A stretch of 36,835 nt of DNA from Corynebacterium sp. 13CS0277 (GTDB taxonomy: Bacteria > Actinomycetota > Actinomycetes > Mycobacteriales > Mycobacteriaceae): contig NZ_PPDL01000028.1 in assembly GCF_002994655.1 (NCBI RefSeq), positions 1-36,835 on the forward strand, given 5' to 3'. Below the pieces are notes generated by a model. That model was not told where the DNA came from. It worked only from the letters and a program-made list of their open reading frames with translations, and did no database searches. Positions 8,488 through 15,239 of this stretch are shown here, piece after piece; positions within the stretch are counted from its first letter, which is position 1, and every line of letters starts with the position of its first letter. The position numbers and the translations under genes were made by a program.

Positions 8488-9588
8488 ATGACCCTGCCCC
8501 CATTCCCCCAGAACGGTGCTGACGGCACCCCGCCGCAGGATTCTTCCGGCGGCTACAGCCCCTTCGGCGATCCCACCGATGCCGGCCGCGCCGCCGCTGA
8601 CCGCTACGGTGCCACCCCCGCCCCGGGCGCTCAGCCCTGGGCGCCGCCCACGGCACCCCAGCAGGGGGCGTACGGTGCGGGGCCGGTCGGCTACGTGCGT
8701 TCCGAGTGGGAAAGCGCGCTGCGTATTGTTCGCGGCGACGGCACGTTCCGCATCAAGGAGTCCTTGACGATGGGTGCGGTGCAGTTCGTGCGCAACCCCT
8801 GGGCGTATGTGCTGTTGGTCCTGTGCATGTCCGCGGCGTTCGTCATCATCGGCATCATCGGCGCCACGGCGATTATTTTCACGCTGCCTGATGTCGGCTG
8901 GAACGACACTCAGGAGCTCTTGCGCGATCCTGATCTTGCGCACTTCCTGCAGCGCGCGCTCAATGCGATTATGGGCTTCGGTGTGCTCATCTCGCTGATG
9001 ATTGCGCTGTTCACGCCTCTTACGCAGAACGTGGCGCTGCGCTCGACCGCCGGGGAACGCGTCACCTTGGGCACCGCAGTGCCGAAGCGCCGCTACGGCA
9101 CGACCGTCTGGGTGATGATCATCCTGCAGCTGCCGCTGTTGGTGATCGTGGGTGTGGCGTTGTCGGTGCTGTTCTCGGTGTTGGTCAACCCGAGTTCCTG
9201 GCCCGCATTCGTCGATGGTGACGCCCTCGTCGGGGAGGGGGACCCCACGGGATTTTATGGGCTGACGGTTGTCACCCTGCTGGTGCTCGGCGGCGTGCTG
9301 TTTATCGGCGTGCTGCTGAGCCCGTTGCTGCTGTCCTGGCGGTACCTGCCCATTGTGTGCGACATCGGCGTGTGGGAGTCGTTCACGCTCTCGCTGCGCA
9401 TCGGGGTGAAGAACTACTGGCGCCTGCTGGCGATGATTCTGCTGGGCGGGGTGGCTGGCTGGGTTGCGGAAAGGATTTTCCCGCTGACGACGTTCATTCC
9501 CTCGCTCGTGTTTGAGTACGCGACGGCGCACGCGGTGCAGCGGGCCGCCGGGGCGGAGTACGCCACCCTGGAGCAGGGCTTGATCTAG
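8488..9588 (+). CDS. conserved multi-pass membrane protein with Pro/Gly-rich N-terminus
   Basis: 366 aa from ATG at 8488, preceded by GAGGTGGAGA. The first about 75 residues are rich in Pro, Gly and Ala and low in hydrophobics. About five hydrophobic helices follow (near AYVLLVLCMSAAFVIIGIIG, FGVLISLMIALF, MIILQLPLLVIVGVALSVLF, VVTLLVLGGVLFIGVLLSPL and LLAMILLGGVAGW). The arrangement resembles actinobacterial membrane proteins with a proline-rich cytoplasmic leader found at the hrpA-oxyR position of Corynebacterium. No catalytic motif is visible and the function is unknown. It converges on oxyR and is probably a single-gene unit. Confidence 0.85.
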   Translation: MTLPPFPQNGADGTPPQDSSGGYSPFGDPTDAGRAAADRYGATPAPGAQPWAPPTAPQQGAYGAGPVGYVRSEWESALRIVRGDGTFRIKESLTMGAVQFVRNPWAYVLLVLCMSAAFVIIGIIGATAIIFTLPDVGWNDTQELLRDPDLAHFLQRALNAIMGFGVLISLMIALFTPLTQNVALRSTAGERVTLGTAVPKRRYGTTVWVMIILQLPLLVIVGVALSVLFSVLVNPSSWPAFVDGDALVGEGDPTGFYGLTVVTLLVLGGVLFIGVLLSPLLLSWRYLPIVCDIGVWESFTLSLRIGVKNYWRLLAMILLGGVAGWVAERIFPLTTFIPSLVFEYATAHAVQRAAGAEYATLEQGLI

Positions 9589-9604
9589 CAGGCGAGGACG
9601 ACGC

Positions 9605-9667
9605 GACGACGCCGCGCCCCTGATGCCCATGCAGCACATGGGGACATCGCCGGGGCGCGGCGTCGTC
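9605..9667. terminator. bidirectional terminator between membrane protein gene and oxyR
   Basis: A perfect 16-bp stem (9605-9620 with 9652-9667, GACGACGCCGCGCCCC and its complement) encloses a second stem formed by GATG/CCCATG and CATGGG/CATC. It fills the gap between converging genes. No T-tract, but stem stability is high. Confidence 0.7.
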
Positions 9668-9679
9668 TGTGTGCGGGGC

Positions 9680-10645
9680 CTACGCGCTGGTGCTCTCTGA
9701 GGCGTCCGTGGCCTGGTTGTGCGCGCGGTTGGTGAAGGCGCGCTGGGCGATGCTGCCGATGCGCTCGAACTCGTCGGCGCGGCCGGAGGATCGCCGGTAG
9801 CACAGGCCGACAGTGCGGGAGGCGTTGACGTCCTCGGCGAAGCCGGCGACGGCCAGCCCGGGCCGAGAGGTTTCCACACCGATCGCCGATTCGGGGATGA
9901 GGGTGACACCCATGCCGCCGGCGACGCACTGCATCACGGTTGCGAGGCTTGCTAGGCGGGTGTCGGAGACGGCGTTGCGGGACTGCAGGTCTGCGGAACG
10001 GCACAATTCGACGACCTGGTCGCGGAGGCAGTGCCCGTCGTCGAGGAGCAGCAGTTTGTCCCCGGACAGGTCCGGGATCTCCAGATCGGTGCGGCCGGCG
10101 AACGCGTGGCCGGTGGGGCAGACGACGGCGAATCTTTCCTCGTAGAGGGGGACGGTCTCCAGGCCGGAGGAATCCACCGGCAGCGCGAGGATGGCGACGT
10201 CGATGCTGCCCTCCCGGAGGCCGTCGACGAGGTGGGCGGTCTGATCCTCGACGATGCGCAGGTGCACGTCGGGGAGTTCCTCGGCGACGATCTCGAAGAA
10301 ACAGGGCAGAAGGTAGGGGGCGATGGTGGGGATGATGCCGAGGGTGACCGGCCCCATGAGTCCGCCGCCGACGCCGTGAGCCTGGGCGAGGAAGCGGTCC
10401 GCTGCCTCCAACGTGGCGGTCGCGAAGGGGAGGAGTTCGCGACCCGCCGGGGTGACGATGACGCGGCGTGTGGAGCGCTCAATGAGCTGCACCCCCAGGC
10501 CGGACTCCAAACTCACCAGCGCCTGGGAGAGCGAGGGTTGGGAAATGCCGAGTTTGTTGGCTGCACCACCGAAGTGGCGCACCTCGGCGATGGTGACGAA
10601 AGACCGCAGCTGGGCCAGCGTCGGACGGTACGCTTTATTGCTCAT
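9680..10645 (-). CDS. oxyR: OxyR, LysR-family hydrogen peroxide sensor
   Basis: 321 aa, ATG at 10645. The LysR winged helix occupies residues 5-65 (FVTIAEVRHFGGAANKLGISQPSLSQAL). The effector domain carries C206 and C215 (HCLRDQVVELC), the redox pair of OxyR. It is divergent from ahpC-ahpD, the classic target. In C. glutamicum OxyR acts mainly as a repressor of peroxide-defence genes relieved by H2O2. The 347-bp intergenic region should hold its operator. Length and motifs are normal; I see no frameshift, unlike the oxyR pseudogene of M. tuberculosis. Confidence 0.96.
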   Translation of the reverse strand: MSNKAYRPTLAQLRSFVTIAEVRHFGGAANKLGISQPSLSQALVSLESGLGVQLIERSTRRVIVTPAGRELLPFATATLEAADRFLAQAHGVGGGLMGPVTLGIIPTIAPYLLPCFFEIVAEELPDVHLRIVEDQTAHLVDGLREGSIDVAILALPVDSSGLETVPLYEERFAVVCPTGHAFAGRTDLEIPDLSGDKLLLLDDGHCLRDQVVELCRSADLQSRNAVSDTRLASLATVMQCVAGGMGVTLIPESAIGVETSRPGLAVAGFAEDVNASRTVGLCYRRSSGRADEFERIGSIAQRAFTNRAHNQATDASESTSA

Positions 10646-10992
10646 GCCTATGACTCTACATGACGCGCGAAGCTAACACCTCTTGACAGTCGTGGGATGC
10701 CCGGGCATACTGACTTGCAAGCCACATCACGAAGAAAAAATTCTCATCCAAACGGTGCGACGCCACCGCCTCCACCACGCACAGTGTGCGAGCGGCGGCG
10801 GTGGAACACCCGCCCCACACGCGATCGATATGCCGTGGGACGGGTGGGGAAAGCAGCACCTCTTCTTCACCTCGGGTCGAGGCGACACGCTTTGTCCGAG
10901 AGTTTTGCGGCAACCACAACACACTCCAGGGCCACCAGGCCTTGGTGTGCGACACACCGTTTCCATCTGCCACATCTTTTGAGGAGATTTCC
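10646..10992. other. oxyR-ahpC intergenic region and structured ahpC leader
   Basis: 347 bp. A promoter at 10683-10711 would give an ahpC leader of about 275 bases. The leader contains several potential hairpins: CCACCGCC...GGCGGTGG around CGCACAGTGTGCG (about 10763-10804), CCCGCCCCAC with GTGGGACGGG (about 10811-10845), and GGTGTGcgaCACACC (about 10946-10960) shortly before the ribosome site. No protein with support is encoded; small frames here lack homology. Operator positions for OxyR cannot be assigned by eye. Confidence 0.6.
10683..10711 (+). promoter_or_regulatory. ahpC promoter (SigA-type)
   Basis: -35 TTGACA (10683-10688), a 17-bp spacer and -10 CATACT (10706-10711). The -35 is perfect and the -10 matches TATAAT at four of six positions. 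It lies 38 bp upstream of the divergent oxyR start, so OxyR bound here could control both directions. Confidence 0.7.
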
Positions 10993-11589
10993 ATGGCACT
11001 GCTGACCATCGGCGACAAGTTCCCCGAGTTCAAGCTCACCGCTCTCAAGGGCGGCGACCTCCACAACGTGGAGGCCACCCAGCCGGAGGATTACTTCGAG
11101 ACCGTCACCAACGAGTCCTACCCGGGCAAGTGGCTGGTCGTGTTCTTCTACCCGAAGGACTTCACCTTCGTGTGCCCGACCGAGATCGCCGCTTTCGGCA
11201 AGCTCGACGAGGAGTTCCAGGACCGCGACACCCAGATCCTGGGCGGCTCCATCGACAACGAGTTCTCCCACTTCAACTGGCGTGCCACCCACCCGGAGCT
11301 CAAGGGCGTTCCGTTCCCGATGTTCTCCGACATCAAGCACGACCTGATCCGTGCCCTCGGTGTCGAGAACGCTGAGGGTGTCGCCGACCGCGCCACCTTC
11401 ATCATCGACCCGGACGGCATCATCCAGTTCGTGTCCGTCACTCCGGACGCCGTGGGCCGCAACGTCGACGAGGTCCTGCGCGTCCTCGACGCCCTGCAGT
11501 CTGAAGAGGTCTGCGCCTGCAACTGGCAGAAGAACGACCCCACCAAGAACATCAACAAGATGGAGCAGCTCCAGGAAGGTCTGAAGTAA
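10993..11589 (+). CDS. ahpC: AhpC, alkyl hydroperoxide reductase (2-Cys peroxiredoxin)
   Basis: 198 aa from ATG at 10993 with GAGGAG seven bases upstream; the longer open frame upstream is leader. Peroxidatic C61 lies in FVCPTEIAAF, with C174 and C176 in EEVCACNW, the same numbering as M. tuberculosis AhpC. It reduces H2O2, organic peroxides and peroxynitrite; the oxidised enzyme is recycled by AhpD, encoded three bases downstream. Strong bias for C-ending codons suggests high expression. Control by the divergent OxyR is inferred from position. Confidence 0.98.
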   Translation: MALLTIGDKFPEFKLTALKGGDLHNVEATQPEDYFETVTNESYPGKWLVVFFYPKDFTFVCPTEIAAFGKLDEEFQDRDTQILGGSIDNEFSHFNWRATHPELKGVPFPMFSDIKHDLIRALGVENAEGVADRATFIIDPDGIIQFVSVTPDAVGRNVDEVLRVLDALQSEEVCACNWQKNDPTKNINKMEQLQEGLK

Positions 11590-11592
11590 CCT

Positions 11593-12117
11593 ATGTCTCT
11601 CGATAACCTCAAGGGCTCCCTGCCGGAGTACGCCAAGGATCTCAAGCTCAACCTGGGCACCCTGTCCCGCTCCACCGAGCTCACCGAGCAGCAGCTGTGG
11701 GGCACCTTCCTCGCCACCGCCGCCGCCACCCGCAACGATGCGGTGTTCTCTGAGGTCGCCGACGAGGCCAAGGAGCACCTCTCCGAGGAGGCCGTCAACG
11801 CCGCCCTGGGCGCTGCGACCATCATGGCGATGAACAACGTCGCCTACCGTGCGAAGGAGTTCCTGGGCTCCGAGTACGCTCAGGTCAAGATGGGTCTGCG
11901 CATGAACATCATCGCGAACCCGGGCGTCGACAAGGCTGACTTCGAGCTGTGGTCCCTCGCCGTGTCCACCATCAACGGTTGTGAGGCCTGCACCGCGGCC
12001 CACGACAAGACCGTGCGTGGCGAGGGCCTGACCAAGGAGCAGGTCTTCGAGGCCGTCAAGATTGCCGCCACCATGCAGGGCGTTGCCCAGGCCGTTGCCA
12101 TCGAGGCCGCCCGCTAA
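11593..12117 (+). CDS. ahpD: AhpD, alkylhydroperoxidase reducing partner of AhpC
   Basis: 174 aa, ATG three bases after the ahpC stop; GGAAGG in the end of ahpC can serve as ribosome site. The CxxC pair C130-E-A-C133, with E118 and H137, reproduces the proton-relay active site of mycobacterial AhpD. AhpD passes electrons from lipoylated SucB/Lpd to AhpC, replacing AhpF of enteric bacteria. It is all-helical, normally trimeric and cytoplasmic. Same operon as ahpC. Confidence 0.97.
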   Translation: MSLDNLKGSLPEYAKDLKLNLGTLSRSTELTEQQLWGTFLATAAATRNDAVFSEVADEAKEHLSEEAVNAALGAATIMAMNNVAYRAKEFLGSEYAQVKMGLRMNIIANPGVDKADFELWSLAVSTINGCEACTAAHDKTVRGEGLTKEQVFEAVKIAATMQGVAQAVAIEAAR

Positions 12118-12162
12118 AACACGTTGCCGCGTAGGTGCCTCGGCACCTCTACGCCAGTCGTG

Positions 12163-12235
12163 AGACAACCCCGCCGTCGTGAAAGGCCCCGCGGATTCCT
12201 CCGCACCAGGGCCGGTAGCGATAGCGGGGTTGTCT
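12163..12235. terminator. long inverted repeat downstream of ahpD
   Basis: Arms 12163-12174 and 12224-12235 (AGACAACCCCGC and its complement) are perfect over 12 bp. They enclose GGCCC...GGGCC and GCGGA-ttcc-TCCGC, which can stack into one extended hairpin. Termination of ahpCD is the likely role. Confidence 0.5.
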
Positions 12236-12358
12236 GCATGTGTGGGGCACAGTGACGTCTTCTGCCGCGTCGTGTGGGGACACAGCGGGCGCAGGGGAGA
12301 GGCCTTGGTGCTGCAGGAGGGCGCGCGTGGGCGCCCAAGAGGCGTGGCACACGACGAC

Positions 12359-12408
12359 GCGCGCCCCACCATCTCCACGCCAGGCGTGGCGTAGCGGGTG
12401 GGGCGCGC
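12359..12408. terminator. bidirectional terminator with GCGCGCCCCACC stem
   Basis: Arms 12359-12370 and 12397-12408 are perfect 12-bp complements, with CCACGC...GCGTGG as an inner stem. It lies 44 bases past the EIIA stop on the minus strand. It carries the GGTGGGGCGCGC core repeated elsewhere in the window. Confidence 0.6.
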
Positions 12409-12451
12409 GAAAGATACGTGTGCGGCGAGGAGCCGCAAAGGGGGTTAAGGT

Positions 12452-12925
12452 TTAGGCCACCGCGTCGGTGTCGACGGTCATGAGCGCATCGCCCACGTTC
12501 ACCTCGGAACCGAAGCGCAGGTCCCCGAACTCCGCGGCACCGCGATCGGTGTCCATCGCAATGACCAGGACGGCGGGGTCAAGGTGCTTGGCCACGACAT
12601 CGTCCGGGGTGTAGCGCACCATCGGCTGGCCCTCGGTCACCGTCTCGCCCTGCTCCGCGAGGAGCTCAAAGCCCTCGCCCCGCATGCGGACGGTGTCGAT
12701 CCCGCAGTGCACCAGCACGCCCAAGCTGCCCTCGGTGAGGATGACGAAGGCGTGGGGCATGACGCGCACGGCCTTACCGCTGCAGGGGGCGCACACGGTC
12801 ACGGGAGCGCCGGGGGCGGGGTCGATGGCCACGCCGTCGCCGACGGAGTAGCTGTTGAAGACGGGGTCGTGGATGTCCTTGAGGGATTTGACCGTTCCGG
12901 GGCAGGGGCTAGAGATGGCAACCAT
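12452..12925 (-). CDS. crr: PTS EIIA component, glucose/GlcNAc family (Crr-like)
   Basis: 157 aa, ATG at 12925, two bases after the EIIB stop; its own ribosome site is weak, so translational coupling is likely. This is a complete glucose-type EIIA: SSPCPGTV near the start, H58 (MPHAFVI) and phosphorylated H73 (GVLVHCGIDTV). EIIA receives phosphate from HPr at this histidine and passes it to EIIB. It is encoded as a free protein, as in Streptomyces Crr, rather than as the C-terminal domain of PtsG as in C. glutamicum. Partners are the EIIB upstream and the divergent EIIC. Whether it also serves other permeases cannot be seen. Confidence 0.93.
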   Translation of the reverse strand: MVAISSPCPGTVKSLKDIHDPVFNSYSVGDGVAIDPAPGAPVTVCAPCSGKAVRVMPHAFVILTEGSLGVLVHCGIDTVRMRGEGFELLAEQGETVTEGQPMVRYTPDDVVAKHLDPAVLVIAMDTDRGAAEFGDLRFGSEVNVGDALMTVDTDAVA

Positions 12926-12927
12926 GG

Positions 12928-13167
12928 TTAGTCCAAAAGATCCTTAATGTCGTCAGCGATGAGTTCCGCTTGCGGTCCGACGATGACTTGTACGACGTCG
13001 CCGGAGACGATCACGCCTTTGGCCCCCGCGGCGGTCAGGGCCGCTTCATCAACCGTGGAGGGGTCGATGACGACGGTCCGCAGGCGGGTAATGCATCCTT
13101 CGATGTCGTCGACGTTGTCAGCGCCACCCAGGGCGGCGAGGAGGATGGCAGGGTCGAACGTGGTCAT
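12928..13167 (-). CDS. PTS EIIB component, glucose/GlcNAc family
   Basis: 79 aa from ATG at 13167; the open frame extends upstream, but the domain begins at MTTFDPAILLAALGG. AAAGG lies about 10 bases upstream. The phosphorylation cysteine is C25 in DIEGCITRLR, the hallmark of the glucose-superfamily EIIB. The protein is one domain only. It resembles Streptomyces NagE1, a free EIIB used with NagE2 (EIIC) and Crr (EIIA) for N-acetylglucosamine. It leads a two-gene unit with EIIA. Confidence 0.92.
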   Translation of the reverse strand: MTTFDPAILLAALGGADNVDDIEGCITRLRTVVIDPSTVDEAALTAAGAKGVIVSGDVVQVIVGPQAELIADDIKDLLD

Positions 13168-13232
13168 GAGCGTGATGCCTTTCTGTGTCGAGCGTACGGG
13201 ACGTGTGGCCCAAAAGGTGGTGTCCGACCGTG

Positions 13233-13248
13233 TGTGGAAAATCTCACA
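13233..13248. promoter_or_regulatory. GlxR/CRP-type binding site upstream of EIIB
   Basis: TGTGG-aaaatc-TCACA matches the GlxR/CRP consensus TGTGA-N6-TCACA at 9 of 10 informative positions. It lies 66 bp upstream of the EIIB start. GlxR is the cAMP-responsive global regulator of carbon metabolism in Corynebacterium. A larger repeat CCGTGTG...CACACGG surrounds it. Confidence 0.6.
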
Positions 13249-13411
13249 CGGCCATATCGTGGGGTTTTGTTGCACTCCGTGCGGCGCGGCGCGCCCGCGA
13301 GCGAGGCGGCTTCCCGCCAGGGGCGGGCGGCGTGAACCTCTTTACCCGGGGGTGAATCGTGCTGTGTGGTCGCAGCTGGTGCGCCGCACGGGGTGCTCCT
13401 AGGAGAGAAGA

Positions 13412-13427
13412 ACTGGTTCTAACCACT
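13412..13427. promoter_or_regulatory. GntR/HutC (DasR-like) operator candidate, EIIB side
   Basis: ACTGGTTCTAACCACT matches the Streptomyces DasR dre site A(C/G)TGGTCTAGACCA(C/G)T at 12 of 16 positions; all mismatches are in the central four bases. The palindrome TGGT-N4-ACCA has the exact dre spacing. A TTGACA hexamer follows 11 bp downstream on the + strand. Confidence 0.55.
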
Positions 13428-13690
13428 GAGTGTAGTGGTTGACAGAAGTCTGCGCGTGGATATCCGCCGAATGGGGACTGTGAGCAAAAAATCACTATCT
13501 GCGCATGTGACGCGCGGAGGAGGCCGTGAAGCGCCCATGAACTGCAGGGATGTAGGGCTCGGTGGGGTGGTGCGATGATGTCGACCACTGTGGGAATTAC
13601 CCCTATGTGGGGTTGCGTGGTCTGATCTTTTCTCAAAATCCCTGCCGGGGTCTCCGTATCGGTGTTAGGTTGAGGGTGTTCCCATAGTGA

Positions 13691-13702
13691 TGGTTATGAC
13701 CA
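13691..13702. promoter_or_regulatory. GntR/HutC operator candidate, EIIC side
   Basis: TGGTTATGACCA has the same TGGT-N4-ACCA form and spacing as the site at 13414-13425, 233 bp upstream of the EIIC start. The outer flanks match the dre consensus less well (10 of 16 overall). Confidence 0.45.
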
Positions 13703-13934
13703 CCACGCGTGTGGGGTGCGCACCGCTGAGTGCCGCCCCCGCACACTCGCATTCACCCGCCGTGGAGCGCTCTCGTCGTCTTCCCCAGACTCACCGCGTG
13801 CGCGCCCCGCCGACGCCGCCGGCCGGGCGCACGAACGACAGCTCTCTTCGCTGGTGACACGCACGCCGCACCTCACTCACCCTGCTGTGAGGTGGGGGCG
13901 GCGGTGCACGTGAAGATCAAGGAGTTGTTCACCA

Positions 13935-15161
13935 ATGACTTCCGAGAAGTCCACCAACAAGGTGCTGGTCTATTCCCAGCGCCTGGGGCGTTCCCTCATG
14001 CTCCCCATCGCCTCCCTGCCCGTGGCGGGCTTGCTGCTCCGCCTCGGCCAGGACGACATGCTCGGCCGCTGGGCCGAATCGAACACCGTCATGGCCTGGG
14101 TGTCGACCATGTTCAGCGCCGCCGGCGGCGCCCTGTTCGACAACCTGCCGCTGCTGTTTGCCGTCGGCGTGGCCATCGGCTGGGCGAAGAAGGCCGATGG
14201 GTCCACCGCACTTGCTGCCGTCGTCGGCTACCTGGTGCTGGCCAACGTGTTTTCCGGCATGAGCCCCTTCGTCACCGGCGACGACGGTGAGCCCATCAAG
14301 TACGGCGTCCTCACCGGCCTGGTCGCCGGCCTCGTCGCCGCCATGCTGTGGCAGAAGTACCACCGCACCCGCCTGCCTGACTGGCTCGGGTTCTTCAACG
14401 GCCGCCGCTTCGTGCCCATCATCACCGGTTTTACGATGGTGCTGGTCTCCATCCCGATGATGCTCATCTACCCGGCCTTCAACGCCGTCCTCAACGGCGC
14501 CTCCGAGTGGATGGTGAAGTACTCCGAGATCGGCGGCCTGCTCTTCGGCTTCGTCAACCGTCTGCTCATCCCGCTCGGCCTGCACCACCTGCTCAACTTC
14601 ACCCCGTGGTTCATGCTCGGCAGCTTCACCACCAGCGACGGCCAGGTCGTCAACGGCGATATTGCCCGCTTCATCGCCGGCGACCCCACCGCGGGTACCT
14701 TCATGACCGGCTTCTTCCCCGTGATGATGTTCGGCCTGCCGGCCGCAGCCCTGGCGATCACCCGCGCCGCCCGCCCGGAGATGCGCCGCTACGTCGGCGG
14801 CGGCATGGTCTCCTTGGCGCTCACCGCCTTCCTCACCGGCATCACCGAGCCCATCGAATTCGCCTTCATGTTTGTCGCCTGGCCGCTCTACGTCGTCCAC
14901 GCCCTGCTCACCGGCACCTCGCTGGCGGTGTGCAATGCCCTAGGCATCCACGACGGCTTCCTGTTTAGCGCCGGTGCGCTGGACTACCTGCTCAACTTCG
15001 GTATCGCACAGAAGCCGCTGTTGTTGTTGGTGGTCGGCGTGGCCTACTTCGCGATCTACTACGTGGTGTTCTACCTGCTCATCACGAAGCTGGATCTGAA
15101 GACCCCGGGCCGTAACCCGGAGGAGGACCAGAAGGTCATGGAGGACCTCACCAAGGCCTAA
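13935..15161 (+). CDS. PTS EIIC permease, glucose/GlcNAc family, without EIIA or EIIB domains
   Basis: 408 aa, ATG at 13935 with AAGGAG 10 bases upstream. About ten transmembrane helices. Family motifs include SLMLPIASLPVAGLLLRLG near residue 20, NLPLLFAVGVAIG near 75, GLHHLLNFTPWF near 215 and GITEPIEFAF near 300. The LHHxLNxxxWF pattern and the N-terminal third resemble Streptomyces NagE2 and bacterial NagE more than PtsG, so N-acetylglucosamine or glucose is the likely substrate; this is an inference. The protein ends after the EIIC domain, so it needs the divergent EIIB and EIIA. A strong terminator follows. Confidence 0.9.
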   Translation: MTSEKSTNKVLVYSQRLGRSLMLPIASLPVAGLLLRLGQDDMLGRWAESNTVMAWVSTMFSAAGGALFDNLPLLFAVGVAIGWAKKADGSTALAAVVGYLVLANVFSGMSPFVTGDDGEPIKYGVLTGLVAGLVAAMLWQKYHRTRLPDWLGFFNGRRFVPIITGFTMVLVSIPMMLIYPAFNAVLNGASEWMVKYSEIGGLLFGFVNRLLIPLGLHHLLNFTPWFMLGSFTTSDGQVVNGDIARFIAGDPTAGTFMTGFFPVMMFGLPAAALAITRAARPEMRRYVGGGMVSLALTAFLTGITEPIEFAFMFVAWPLYVVHALLTGTSLAVCNALGIHDGFLFSAGALDYLLNFGIAQKPLLLLVVGVAYFAIYYVVFYLLITKLDLKTPGRNPEEDQKVMEDLTKA

Positions 15162-15178
15162 CCCGCCTCCCTCATACG

Positions 15179-15218
15179 CTGTGGACCCCGCACCAGGTGG
15201 ATGGTGCGGGGTCCACAG
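15179..15218. terminator. bidirectional terminator between EIIC and helicase
   Basis: Arms 15179-15195 and 15202-15218 (CTGTGGACCCCGCACCA and complement) form a perfect 17-bp stem with a 6-base loop. It is the strongest stem in the window and sits between converging genes. Confidence 0.8.
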
Positions 15219-15239
15219 TCATGCCGGGGTGCGCGGCGG

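Larger units (their letters stand above)
12118..12451. other. ahpD to EIIA gap with stacked hairpins
   Basis: 334 bp between converging genes and no gene. It holds, in order, a small hairpin after ahpD (about 12132-12159), a long inverted repeat at 12163-12235 and a third stem at 12359-12408. Confidence 0.6.
13168..13934. other. 767-bp divergent control region of the split PTS
   Basis: No supportable gene. It contains the GlxR-like site (13233-13248), the palindrome CTCCTAGGAG (about 13395-13404), two TGGT-N4-ACCA palindromes (13414-13425 and 13691-13702) and a TTGACA hexamer (13439-13444) without a good -10. Both leader regions exceed 200 bp if the palindromes mark promoters. Confidence 0.6.

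Noticed and set aside
10867..12438. 523-aa open frame on the - strand
   Set aside because: Antisense to ahpC and ahpD, whose catalytic residues prove the + strand coding.
13661..13680. DtxR iron box (TTAGGTTGAGG...)
   Set aside because: Only the left half matches TTAGGTTAGCCTAACCTAA; the right half is lost, so it is not reported as a site.
13929..14900. 323-aa open frame on the - strand
   Set aside because: Antisense to the EIIC gene; sequence is Glu/His/Asp/Gly-rich shadow without domains.
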